Of a DNA stretch of 18,564 nucleotides, positions 6,527 to 17,803 are shown piece after piece (position 1 is the first letter of the stretch; each line of letters opens with the position of its first letter). The notes under the pieces were generated by a model. That model was not told the DNA's origin and made no database searches. It saw only the letters and a program-made list of their open reading frames with translations. This stretch comes from an uncultured Azospirillum sp. (GTDB lineage Bacteria; Pseudomonadota; Alphaproteobacteria; Azospirillales; Azospirillaceae). The stretch lies in NCBI RefSeq assembly GCF_946480385.1, contig NZ_CAMLJP010000117.1:1-18564 (forward strand), given 5' to 3'. Position numbers and translations under genes: made by a program.

Positions 6527-7899
6527 AGGACCGGCACCGCGGCGTCGAGCGCCTTGGTCAGGCGGTCGAAGGTCTCGTGGATCTCCGCCTCCGAGATCAC
6601 CAGCGGCGGGCAGAGCGCGATGGAGTCGCCCATAGCGCGGACGATCAGGCCGTTTTCCTGAACCAGACCGTTGATCAGCGCACCGGCGCGGCCGGGCGGG
6701 TCGAAGGGCGTTTTGGTCGCTTTGTCGGCCACCAGTTCCAGCGCGCCGATCAGGCCGATGCCGCGGGCCTCGCCGACCAGCGGATGCTCCGCCAGCGCCT
6801 TCAGCCGCGATTGGAAGGCCGGCGCGACCGAGCGGACATGGCCGACGATATCGCGTTCCTCGTAAATCTTCAACGTTTCCAGCGCCACCGCCGCCGCCAC
6901 CGGATGGGCGGAGTAGGTGTAGCCATGGCCGAAGGTGCCGATTTTCCTGCTCTCGTCGACGCAGGCGCGATAGATCGCGTCGGACACCATGACGGCGGAG
7001 ATCGGCAGATAGCCGGACGACAGCTGCTTGGCGCAGGTCAGGATGTCCGGCTGCATGCCCACGGTCTGGCTGCCCCAGAAATTGCCGGTGCGGCCGAATC
7101 CGCAGATCACCTCGTCGGCGACCAGCAGGATGTCGTATTTCCTCAACACCGGCTGAATCTTGGCGAAGTAGGTTTCGGGCGGGACCACGACGCCGCCGGC
7201 GCCCATGACCGGCTCGGCGAACATGGCGGCGACGGTGTCCGGCCCCTCGGCCAGGATCAGCGCCTCCAGCTGTTCGGCAAGGCGGGTGGCGAAGGCCTCC
7301 TCGCTCTCGCCCTCAAGCGCGTTGCGGTAGTGGTGCGGGCAGTCGCCGTGGATGATCCGGGCGATCGGCAGGTCGAAGTCGCGGTGGTTGTTGGGCAGCC
7401 CGGTCAGGCTGGCGGTCGCCACCGTCACGCCGTGATAGGCGCGCTGGCGCGAGAGGATCTTCTTCTTCTCCGGCCGGCCGAGCGCGTTGTTGTAGTACCA
7501 GATCAGCTTGATCGCGGTGTCGTTGGCTTCCGAGCCTGAATTGGCGAAGAAGACCTTCGACATCGGCACCGGTGCCAGCCCGATCAGCTTTTCCGCCAGA
7601 TCGATGCCCGGTTCGTGCGACTTGTGGCCGAAGATGTGATAGGTGGACAGCTGCCGCATCTGCTTGGTCGCCGCCTGGACCAGCCGCTCCTCCCCCCAGC
7701 CGAGCGAGACGCACCAGAGGCTGGCCATCCCCTCGATGTAATCCCGGCCGCCGTCGTCGAAGACGCGGATGCCTTCGCCGCGCTCGATGATCATCGGCCC
7801 CTGCGTCTCGTGGGCATCCAGGTTGGTGTAGGGATGGAGAACGAAGGCCTTGTCGCGGCTGGCGGCGGAATTGCCGGCGGTGCTGACGGGAGCGGTCAT
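6517..7899 (-). CDS. Class III PLP-dependent omega-aminotransferase
   Basis: A 460-residue fold-type I aminotransferase, predicted to move an amino group from an amine or omega-amino acid (such as putrescine, beta-alanine or a diamine) to pyruvate or another keto acid. Seen in order: MASLWCVSLGWG (residues 58-69), NSGSEAND (120-127), which binds the PLP phosphate, AYHGVT (154-159), ADEVICGFGRTG (261-272) with Asp262 holding the PLP ring nitrogen, and CAKQLSSGY (289-297) with Lys291 as the Schiff-base lysine. Length and motifs are those of the Chromobacterium violaceum omega-transaminase and SpuC group, so the exact substrate is open. AGGAAG lies 9 bases before the ATG. It is preceded by its own promoter and a large dyad, so it is likely regulated singly rather than with clpB. 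Confidence 0.9.
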   Translation of the reverse strand: MTAPVSTAGNSAASRDKAFVLHPYTNLDAHETQGPMIIERGEGIRVFDDGGRDYIEGMASLWCVSLGWGEERLVQAATKQMRQLSTYHIFGHKSHEPGIDLAEKLIGLAPVPMSKVFFANSGSEANDTAIKLIWYYNNALGRPEKKKILSRQRAYHGVTVATASLTGLPNNHRDFDLPIARIIHGDCPHHYRNALEGESEEAFATRLAEQLEALILAEGPDTVAAMFAEPVMGAGGVVVPPETYFAKIQPVLRKYDILLVADEVICGFGRTGNFWGSQTVGMQPDILTCAKQLSSGYLPISAVMVSDAIYRACVDESRKIGTFGHGYTYSAHPVAAAVALETLKIYEERDIVGHVRSVAPAFQSRLKALAEHPLVGEARGIGLIGALELVADKATKTPFDPPGRAGALINGLVQENGLIVRAMGDSIALCPPLVISEAEIHETFDRLTKALDAAVPVLRG

Positions 7900-7953
7900 G
7901 GAACGGGGCTTCCTGTTCGGGCGTTCGGGTGCGTTGCCCCGCCGTCCGCGAGG

Positions 7954-7996
7954 GATCGGCGGAAACTGTTCGATATGTTAAACAGTTCCGCCGATC
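7954..7996. promoter_or_regulatory. 43-bp imperfect dyad over the aminotransferase start site (putative operator)
   Basis: The left arm (7954-7970, 17 bases) and right arm (7981-7996, 16 bases) are reverse complements apart from one extra A, with a 10-base AT-rich centre. The core half-sites are AACTGTT (7964-7970) and AACAGTT (7981-7987). A related GAACTGT lies 21 bp upstream on the minus strand (8009-8003), two helical turns away. A further CTGTTCG half-site lies at 7913-7919 by the ribosome-binding site. The right arm overlaps the -10 element. There is no T tract on either strand, which argues against a plain terminator. An operator for an unknown regulator is inferred; a leader-RNA hairpin is the alternative. 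Confidence 0.65.
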
Positions 7997-8022
7997 ATAC
8001 GCACAGTTCGGCCACCCGACAA
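7994..8022 (-). promoter_or_regulatory. Sigma70-type promoter for the aminotransferase
   Basis: On the minus strand, TTGTCG (8022-8017) is followed after exactly 17 bases by TATGAT (7999-7994). The -35 matches in 4 of 6 and the -10 in 5 of 6 positions. Transcription would start near 7987, inside the dyad, giving a leader of about 88 bases. Confidence 0.6.
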
Positions 8023-8026
8023 AGCT

Positions 8027-8050
8027 GCATCGCACTCATCGGTGCAATGC
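8027..8050 (-). terminator. Putative clpB terminator hairpin
   Basis: GCATTGCAC and GTGCGATGC (minus strand) form a 9-bp stem with one G-U pair and a 6-base loop. It begins 15 bases after the clpB stop. Only a short TTTG follows, so it is a weak-tract terminator or an mRNA 3' stabiliser. Confidence 0.5.
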
Positions 8051-8064
8051 GGCCGGCACAGACG

Positions 8065-10668
<2,604 letters not shown>

Positions 10669-10973
10669 GATGCTTCCCTTTCTCCCGTCGACCGTCCGCG
10701 AGGCAGCCCGGTCAATCCGATCCACGTACCTGTGCGATCCGCAAGGATGCCGCCGAAGATGTAGGCAGGGCACAGGACCATGCAAGACCATCGGTGCAGA
10801 AAGGTTATCGGTGGAGAAACGCCGCCACCGCCCTCTCCGCCGGACCGCCTAGGACCGTGGAAAAGGGGTAGCTCCGGCCCCGCCGATTGCCCCCCTACAC
10901 GGCACGCGCCCAGCCCGGCTAGACTTCCGCCCGCCCGCCGTCCCAGCCGCCCGCCGTCCACGGGTCCTTCCGG
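10669..10973. other. Intergenic region between clpB and the Nudix gene
   Basis: This divergent 305-bp gap holds the clpB heat-shock-type promoter (10758-10786) and the clpB ribosome-binding site. A short 6-bp hairpin CGGTGG/CCACCG spans 10809-10830. I find no convincing promoter for the Nudix gene and no small gene. Confidence 0.5.
10758..10786 (-). promoter_or_regulatory. Candidate RpoH (sigma32) promoter of clpB
   Basis: On the minus strand, CTTGCA (10786-10781) is followed after 17 bases by TACATC (10763-10758), preceded by CC and followed by TTCGG. This resembles the alphaproteobacterial heat-shock pattern CTTGAA-N16/17-CYTATnTnnG. The start would be near 10751, with a leader of about 80 bases. 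Control of clpB by RpoH is well known in other bacteria; the site itself is inferred. Confidence 0.5.
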
Positions 10974-11555
10974 ATGTCCATCATGACCGATTTGGCCGCC
11001 TCCAGCACCAGCACGCGCACCGCCGCGCCCACCACGAAGCCGTCGCCGGTTCCCGCCCATCACGCCATGCCCAGGACCATGACGGCCCGCCTGCTTCGTC
11101 TCGCATGGACCCTGCGCGGGGTCTGGCACCGGGTCGCCCGGCCGCTGACCATGGGGGTGCGGGCGATCATCATCGACGACTCGGACCCGGCCACCCCCTG
11201 TGTCCTGCTGATCCGGCACAGCTATGTCGACGGCTGGCACCTGCCGGGCGGCGGCGTCGGGCGCGGGGAGACGCTGGTCGATGCCATGAGGCGGGAGGTG
11301 CGGGAAGAGGTCGGCCTGATCGCCGACCGCCCCGCTCAGCCTTTCGGCATCTATGCCCGCTTCCGCAACGGCGCGAGCGACCATGTGGCCGTTTTCGTCG
11401 TGCCCAGCTGGAGCGGCAGCCCCAAGGCGGACGGGGTTGAGATCGTGGAGACCCGGTTCTTCCCGCTCGACCGGCTGCCGGCCGGGCTGTCCCCGGCCAC
11501 CGGACGGCGGCTGGAGGAATTTCTGGGACACCGCCCGGTCGCCGAACGCTGGTAA
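10974..11555 (+). CDS. Nudix hydrolase
   Basis: A 193-residue protein that should hydrolyse a nucleoside diphosphate linked to another group. The Nudix box is complete: Gly93, Glu99 and REVREEVGL (residues 107-115) fit G-x5-E-x7-REUxEExGU, so the Mg2+-binding glutamates are all there. WHLPGGG precedes it. Residues 1-36 are low-complexity Ala, Thr and Pro and are probably not part of the domain. The start is uncertain: ATG 10974, 10983, 11067 and 11079 are all in frame and none has a good ribosome-binding site. A start at 11067 or 11079 would give a compact protein of about 160 residues, like many homologues. The substrate is unknown. Confidence 0.85.
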   Translation: MSIMTDLAASSTSTRTAAPTTKPSPVPAHHAMPRTMTARLLRLAWTLRGVWHRVARPLTMGVRAIIIDDSDPATPCVLLIRHSYVDGWHLPGGGVGRGETLVDAMRREVREEVGLIADRPAQPFGIYARFRNGASDHVAVFVVPSWSGSPKADGVEIVETRFFPLDRLPAGLSPATGRRLEEFLGHRPVAERW

Positions 11556-11684
11556 AGGCACCAGATTAGAGGGTGGAGCGGGCGGTTCGGGGTGCTCCCG
11601 GCTGCCGATATCCCAGCCGTGGAGTGAGAAACAGGCACCGCATCGGTTGACAGGGACGCTCCAGCCCTTTCATTGTGCAGTGCA

Positions 11685-12449
11685 ATGAACGCCACACTGA
11701 CCGCCATCCGCCGCTATCCCGTCAAGGGCATGAGCGGCCAGGACCTTCCCGCCACCGACCTGACCGCCGGCCAGGCGATCCCGCTCGACCGCCGTTACGG
11801 CCTGCTGCACGGCCCGGCAGCCCTGGATACCGAGACGGAAGGCTGGCGCCTGCCGTCGGACTTCTTCACGCTGGACCGCACCGAAAAGCTGGCGGCGCTG
11901 CAGACCGAGTTCGACGAGGCGACGCGTGCGCTGATCATCCGCCGCGGCGGACGGCAGGTGTCGCGCGGCCGGCTGGACCAGCCGATGGGCCGCACGCTGC
12001 TGGAACAGTTCTTCGCCGCCTATCTGGCCGGGATCGTCCCCGGCATGCCCCGGCTGATCGAAGCGCAGCACGGCGCCTTCGGCAACAGCGAGGAACCGTC
12101 GGTCACGCTGCTGAACCTCGCCAGCCTGCGCGACCTGGAAGAGCGGATCGCCAAGCAGCCGGTCGACCCCCGGCGGATGCGGGCCAACCTGCTGGTGGAC
12201 GGCATCGATCCATGGGCGGAACGCGGCTGGATCGGCCGGACCCTGACCTTGGGTGCCGCGACGCTGGAGGTGGTGGAGGCGCTGGACTGCACACCCGGCA
12301 ACGATGTGAACCCGGATAGCGGCGTCGCCGACCTCAGCCTGCCGAATATCCTGGAGCGCGGGCTTGGCCACAGCCAAGTCCTGCTGCGCGCCTGGGTGAT
12401 CGGCAGCGGCCGGATCGCGGTGGGCGACCCGGTCACGCCGCTCGACTAA
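11685..12449 (+). CDS. MOSC domain protein (MOSC N-terminal barrel plus MOSC)
   Basis: A 254-residue protein related to YcbX/YiiM and the C-terminal part of molybdenum cofactor sulphurase. The N-terminal beta-barrel starts TLTAIRRYPVKGMSG (residues 4-18) and continues with LDRRYGLL (34-41). The MOSC part has the conserved Cys202 in LDCTPGNDVNPDSG, followed by the LSLPNIL and GH elements and the IAVGDPV end (244-250). That cysteine is the expected ligand or sulphur carrier, so a role in molybdoenzyme or Moco-linked reduction is likely by family. I chose ATG 11685; GTG 11673 in frame would add four residues. No clear ribosome-binding site is visible. It converges on the DUF4167 gene with an 18-bp gap. 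Confidence 0.87.
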   Translation: MNATLTAIRRYPVKGMSGQDLPATDLTAGQAIPLDRRYGLLHGPAALDTETEGWRLPSDFFTLDRTEKLAALQTEFDEATRALIIRRGGRQVSRGRLDQPMGRTLLEQFFAAYLAGIVPGMPRLIEAQHGAFGNSEEPSVTLLNLASLRDLEERIAKQPVDPRRMRANLLVDGIDPWAERGWIGRTLTLGAATLEVVEALDCTPGNDVNPDSGVADLSLPNILERGLGHSQVLLRAWVIGSGRIAVGDPVTPLD

Positions 12450-12450
12450 A

Positions 12451-12472
12451 CCTAGGTCCAAGAAACCTCAGG
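12451..12472. terminator. Small hairpin between convergent MOSC and DUF4167 genes
   Basis: CCTAGGT (12451-12457) pairs with ACCTCAGG (12465-12472) with one bulged C and a 7-base loop. It fills the gap between two convergent stops and overlaps the DUF4167 stop. It has no clear T tract; a two-way terminator is a guess from position. Confidence 0.3.
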
Positions 12473-12905
12473 CGTTGACGGCCGCCCGTTCCTCGCCGTC
12501 GGTCTCGTCCTCGGCGCCCTGGTCGTCGTCATCGCCGGCATGCGAGGCGCTCTGCGGCTGATGACCATGCCCGTTGTTGGGCTGGCCGCCGCGCTGGCGG
12601 TTTTCCGATTCCTGGATCTGGTTGATGATGCGGAGATAATGCTCCGCATGCTGCAGGTAGTTTTCCGCCTGCACGCGGTCGCCGGACGACATCGCGTCGC
12701 GGGCCAGCGCCTGATACTTTTCCTGCACCTGCCACGCATTGCCGCGGATGCGGACGTCGGGGCCGTTGCTGTCGAAGGTCTGGTGACGCAGCGGAACATT
12801 CTGGCGCCGGCCGGCACCGCCGCCCCCGCCACCACCACCGCCGCTGCCCCCGCCGCCGCTGTTGCCACGACCACGCGAACGCCTGGAGTTCGGTCCCTGT
12901 CTCAT
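12468..12905 (-). CDS. DUF4167 domain protein
   Basis: A 145-residue small basic-then-acidic protein. A run of glycines with a few serines (about residues 15-31) separates a basic, Arg-rich N-terminus from the DUF4167 domain (about 38-103), which contains NVPLRHQTFDSNGPDVRIRG (36-55) and a helical stretch QVQEKYQALARDAMSSGDRV followed by AENYLQHAEHYLRIIN. The C-terminus is acidic and low in complexity. The family is almost confined to alphaproteobacteria and is commonly found near prfA, prmC and clpB, as here. Its function is unknown; the Gly/Arg-rich N-terminus suggests RNA binding, but that is a guess. AAGAG lies 6 bases before the ATG. Confidence 0.9.
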   Translation of the reverse strand: MRQGPNSRRSRGRGNSGGGGSGGGGGGGGGAGRRQNVPLRHQTFDSNGPDVRIRGNAWQVQEKYQALARDAMSSGDRVQAENYLQHAEHYLRIINQIQESENRQRGGQPNNGHGHQPQSASHAGDDDDQGAEDETDGEERAAVNA

Positions 12906-13151
12906 TCGGCTCTTAAGGCCCCATGCAAGAGAAGTGCAGTCCCCGGAACGCTCCGGCAGCCATCCGGCCTTGCGGCCCGGCCACCAAGCCCGCCATGGAC
13001 GATTTCCATGGGTCGCTCACGGGGTTCAAACGACGCGTCCGCATCGCGTGCGGCAGGCCATGGCGGTCAGCGCTCGGCAGAAAACCATCCGAGATTCTTG
13101 CTCCGCAGGCCATAGGTTCGCGGTCGTGTACCGCACACTACCCGCCAAAGC

Positions 13152-13183
13152 CCGCCGATCCAACCGTTTTTTTGGATAAGCGG
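13152..13183. other. Stem-loop just downstream of prmC
   Basis: ATCCAA (13158-13163) pairs with TTGGAT (13172-13177), and outer CCGC (13152-13155) with GCGG (13180-13183). It starts about 6 bases past the prmC stop. On the minus strand the A run lies in the loop, so no T tract follows the stem; it may protect the mRNA end or act as a weak terminator. The rest of the 283-bp gap to DUF4167 shows no gene. Confidence 0.4.
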
Positions 13184-13188
13184 CCGCC

Positions 13189-14037
13189 TCACAATGCCTT
13201 TCGTGCCCTGACGCAACGCTTTACCCCACCAAGGTCACACAGGATGGCGGTCTCGCCCAGCCCCTGTGCCTCGACCAGCGCCGCCACGTCCTCTGCTTGA
13301 CCCTGCCCGACCTCGAAAGCCACCAACCCGCCGGGCACCAGCAGGCGCGGCAGTTCGGCGGCGAGGATGCGGTAAGGCTCCAGCCCGTCGGGTCCTCCAT
13401 CCAGCGCGCGGAGTGGATCGTGTTCCCGCACCTCCGGCTCCAGCGTAGCGATGTCGGCGCTGGGGATGTAGGGCGGGTTGGACACCACGATATCGAAACG
13501 ATCCTCGATCCCCTTGGCCCAATCCCCGGTCTGGAAGCGGGCGCGCGCCGCCAGCCCGTTGCGTTCGGCGTTCCCGGCCGCCGCCTCCACCGCCAATGGG
13601 CTGAGATCGACGCCCAGACCGGTGGCGTTCGGCAGCTCCGACAGCAGCGCCAGCAGAATGCAACCCGTTCCGGTTCCGAAATCGATGAGATTTAGATTGG
13701 CTTTTCGGTCGGGAATGGCAGCGAGCACCGCCTCCACCACCGTCTCGGTGTCCGGCCGTGGTTCCAGCGTGTCCCGGTTGAGGGCGAGGTCGATGGTCCA
13801 GAACTCCCGGTGACCCAAGATGCGCCCCACCGGCTCCCGCGCCGCGCGGCGCTCGACCAGCGCCAGGGCGCGGGCGGCATCGGCGTCGGGGATCAGTTGT
13901 TCCGTGTTCGTAACGAAATCGGTGCGGGTTAGGGTCAGCACATGTTCAAGCAGATAGCGGGCGTCGAGCTCCGGCGTATCGACACCGGCCTCGCGCAGCC
14001 GCGCCTCGGCCTGCGCGCGCAGGGTACGGAGGTTCAT
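13189..14037 (-). CDS. prmC: Peptide chain release factor N5-glutamine methyltransferase PrmC
   Basis: A 282-residue enzyme that methylates the glutamine of the GGQ motif in release factors RF1 and RF2, raising termination efficiency. An N-terminal helical domain (about 1-75) with REPVGRILGHREFW (67-80) is followed by the Rossmann domain: motif I DFGTGTGCILLALL (119-132) for S-adenosylmethionine, and NPPY (187-190), which holds the target glutamine. EPEVREHDPLRALDGGPDGL follows, typical of PrmC. The length equals that of the E. coli enzyme, close to 280 residues. The start ATG lies 4 bases after the prfA stop, so it is translationally coupled to its own substrate's gene. Formerly named hemK. 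Confidence 0.97.
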   Translation of the reverse strand: MNLRTLRAQAEARLREAGVDTPELDARYLLEHVLTLTRTDFVTNTEQLIPDADAARALALVERRAAREPVGRILGHREFWTIDLALNRDTLEPRPDTETVVEAVLAAIPDRKANLNLIDFGTGTGCILLALLSELPNATGLGVDLSPLAVEAAAGNAERNGLAARARFQTGDWAKGIEDRFDIVVSNPPYIPSADIATLEPEVREHDPLRALDGGPDGLEPYRILAAELPRLLVPGGLVAFEVGQGQAEDVAALVEAQGLGETAILCDLGGVKRCVRARKAL

Positions 14038-14041
14038 GCGC

Positions 14042-15089
<1,048 letters not shown>

Positions 15090-15115
<26 letters not shown>

Positions 15116-16421
15116 GTCGCTCGTCCTTATCCCGTTCAGTCTCTTCCAGTGCCGCGCCGGTCCCCCTGTCCAGCCCGAAAAGCCGGAACATCAGCCGTTC
15201 GGCCGCGGCCCGTTCGGCCAGCCCCTCGCCGCTGCCGTCGGCGGCCAGCGCCCGCAGCGCCTCCGACGGGGCGTGCAGCAGCCGGTTGACCAGCAACCGC
15301 GTCGCCGACGCCGCGTCCAGATCGGCATGCCCGGCCAGCAGGCGCCGCCGTTCCGCCTCGAAATGGGTGCGGAGCGCTGCCACGGCAGGCACCGCGGCAC
15401 GTTCCGCACGGTCGCGGGCGAAGGCGGCCACCGCCTCGTCCACGATCATCCAGGCCGCCTGGGTCGCCGCCTCGCGCCCGACACGGCCCTGCAGCGCCAC
15501 CCGCTCCAGATCGCCCAGATCATAGACGAAGGCGCCGTCCATGCCGGCGACCTCCGGATCGACGTCGGCCGGGATGGCGGCATCGACCACGAAGACCGGC
15601 CGGCGGCGGCGGCGCTTCAGCACCGCCTCCATCATCGGGGCGGTCAGGATATAACGCCCAAGACCGGCTGCGGTCACCAGGATATCGGCGCCGGTCATCG
15701 CCGTCTCCAGATCGGCCCAGGGAGCGAAATGCCCGTCCAGCCGCCGCGCCGCGGCTTCCGCCCGCCGGTCCACCGGCGCTGCGACGGTCAGCCGCGGCAG
15801 CCCGGCCTCGCGCAGCCCTTCCAGCACCAGGGCGCCCATGTCGCCCAACCCGACCAGCAGGGCACCGCAGCGCCTGATGTCGCCGTGCAGATCGCGCGCC
15901 ACCTGGATGGCGGCCGCGGCCAGCGAAGTTGCCCCCTCGGCGATGGGCGTCTCGCTGCGCACCCGCTTGGCGGCGGCATAGGCGGCCTGCAGCACCGCCT
16001 CCAACTCCGGCCCGGTCATCCCGGCGCCGGCGGCGCTGCGGTGGGCGGCCTTCAGCTGCCCCAGGATATGCGGCTCGCCGACGATCTGGCTGTCGAGGGA
16101 GCAGGCCACCGCGAACAGGTGGCGCACGGCGTCGATGCCGGTGCGGGTGTAGAGCTGCGGCGCCAGATCGGCGGTTGGCAAGCCGGCACGGTCGGCCATC
16201 GCCTCGGCGATCGCCAGCGCCACCTCGTTGGGGCGCTCGTGGACCGCCTGCACCTCCACACGGTCGCAGGTGCTGAGCCACACCGCCTGCCCCACCCCGG
16301 CGGCACGCAGCCGGTCCAGCATGCCCGCCACTTCCGCCTCGTCGGTGGACAGGCGGTCGCGGACGACGCCGGAGCAGGTCCGGTGGCTGGCGCCGATGAC
16401 GAGGTAGGAGGTGGTGGTCAC
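15090..16421 (-). CDS. hemA: Glutamyl-tRNA reductase
   Basis: A 443-residue NADPH-dependent enzyme that reduces glutamyl-tRNA to glutamate-1-semialdehyde, the first step of the C5 route to 5-aminolaevulinate and haem. The catalytic Cys52 is in LSTCDRVEV (residues 49-57; the usual form is STCNR). [20 protein letters not shown] with GQLK (101-124) matches the substrate domain, the nucleotide site is VGLGDMG (190-196), and the C-terminal dimerisation helices run from about 310 to 420. The start is GTG (16421). The tail overlaps prfA by 26 bp. The same name is often given to ALA synthase in alphaproteobacteria, but this is not that enzyme. The gene lies 37 bp after ispG in the same direction. Confidence 0.95.
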
Positions 16422-16458
16422 GCCTGGGGTCGCTGTCCCTGCCCGAATTCCGGGCAGC

Positions 16459-17622
16459 TTACTCCGCGGCGGGGGCCACGTCTCGCGTGGTTTCCGGGGC
16501 GGCTTCGGCGGCTTCCGCCGCGGCCTTCGCCGCCTCGATCTCCGCCGCCTTCTTCTCGACCAGCCCGACCAGATGCTGGACGATGTCCTGGTCCTTCAGC
16601 CGATGGTCGGTGACGCCGGACAGATAGACCTGATGGGTGTTGTTGCCGCCGCCGGTCAGGCCGATGTCGGTCTCCCGCGCCTCGCCCGGGCCGTTCACGA
16701 CGCAGCCGATCACCGACAGGGTCAGCGGCGTGGTGATATGGGCCAGCTTCTGCTCCAGCAGTTCCACCGTCTTGATGACGTTGAAGTTCTGCCGCGCGCA
16801 GCTGGGGCAGGAGATCACGGTGACGCCGCGCCGGCGCAGGCCCAGCGACTTCAGGATATCGTAGCCGACCAGGACCTCTTCCGCCGGGTCGGCCGACAGC
16901 GAGACGCGCAGCGTGTCGCCGATGCCCGACCACAGCAGCATGCCAAGCCCGATGGACGACTTCACCGTCCCGGCGCGCAGGCCGCCCGCCTCGGTGATGC
17001 CGATGTGCAGCGGGTAATCGCAGGCCTCGGCCAAGCCCTGATAGGCGGCGACGGCTAGAAAGGCATCCGACGCCTTCACCGAGATCTTGAACTCGCGGAA
17101 ATCGTTGTCTTCCAGGATCTTCGCGTGGTTCAGCGCGCTTTCGACCATCGCCTCCGGGCAAGGCTCGCCGTATTTCTCCAGCAAATCCTGCTCCAGCGAG
17201 CCGGCATTGACGCCGATGCGCATCGAACAACCATGGTCCTTGGCCGCCTTCACCACCTCGCGCACCCGCTCGGCCGAGCCGATGTTGCCGGGATTGATGC
17301 GCAGGCAGGCGGCGCCGCTCTCCGCCGCCTCGATGGCGCGCTTGTAGTGGAAATGGATGTCGGCGACGATCGGCACCTTCACCTGCCGAACGATCTCCTT
17401 CAGCGCCAGCGCCGACTCGCGGTCGGGGCAGGAGACGCGGACGATGTCCGCCCCCACCCGCTCCGCCGCCTGGATCTGCTCCACCGTCGCCTTGACGTCG
17501 GTGGTCGGCGTGTTGGTCATGGTCTGGACCGAGATCGGCGCGTCGCCGCCGACCAACACGTTGCCGACGCGAATCTGGCGCGATTTGCGGCGAAGGATCT
17601 GACGGTAGGCGCGGACGGTCAT
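16459..17622 (-). CDS. ispG: 4-hydroxy-3-methylbut-2-enyl diphosphate synthase (IspG/GcpE)
   Basis: A 387-residue iron-sulphur enzyme of the MEP pathway that converts methylerythritol cyclodiphosphate to HMBPP. The TIM-barrel part runs to about 250. The [4Fe-4S] ligands are Cys272, Cys275 (SCPSCARQ) and Cys307 (GCVVNGPGE), with Glu314 the fourth ligand; as I recall, these sit two residues after Cys270, Cys273, Cys305 and Glu312 of the E. coli enzyme. The ending from about 355 is an Ala/Glu/Lys-rich helix and loose tail ([19 protein letters not shown]) beyond the usual core. The ATG at 17622 is followed by the usual [20 protein letters not shown]. It lies 181 bp downstream of rodZ, an order common in alphaproteobacteria. 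Confidence 0.97.
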   Translation of the reverse strand: MTVRAYRQILRRKSRQIRVGNVLVGGDAPISVQTMTNTPTTDVKATVEQIQAAERVGADIVRVSCPDRESALALKEIVRQVKVPIVADIHFHYKRAIEAAESGAACLRINPGNIGSAERVREVVKAAKDHGCSMRIGVNAGSLEQDLLEKYGEPCPEAMVESALNHAKILEDNDFREFKISVKASDAFLAVAAYQGLAEACDYPLHIGITEAGGLRAGTVKSSIGLGMLLWSGIGDTLRVSLSADPAEEVLVGYDILKSLGLRRRGVTVISCPSCARQNFNVIKTVELLEQKLAHITTPLTLSVIGCVVNGPGEARETDIGLTGGGNNTHQVYLSGVTDHRLKDQDIVQHLVGLVEKKAAEIEAAKAAAEAAEAAPETTRDVAPAAE

Positions 17623-17803
17623 CTCAGGTCAGCCTCTGGACAGCGAAAAGCAATGCCGGATGCCGCATCCTAGCGCAGCCGGCGTCAGGCCAGAAGTGCG
17701 CTCCGGCGCCCAGGATTCAAGGCCCGGGATTTAGGAGAAGGCGGTGGTGGGGCGCCGCCGCTGCATGGCTGCTGCCCCGAACCAGTGTCCCAGACACGGG
17801 GCG

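Noticed and set aside
13020..13040. GGTTCAAAC like a tRNA T-loop
   Set aside because: No pairing T-stem, anticodon arm or acceptor stem is found around it.
17775..17801. Hairpin CCCC-GTGTC-TGG-GACAC with GGGG past the rodZ stop
   Set aside because: The outer stem is bulged by six bases and no T tract follows, so I do not call it a terminator.
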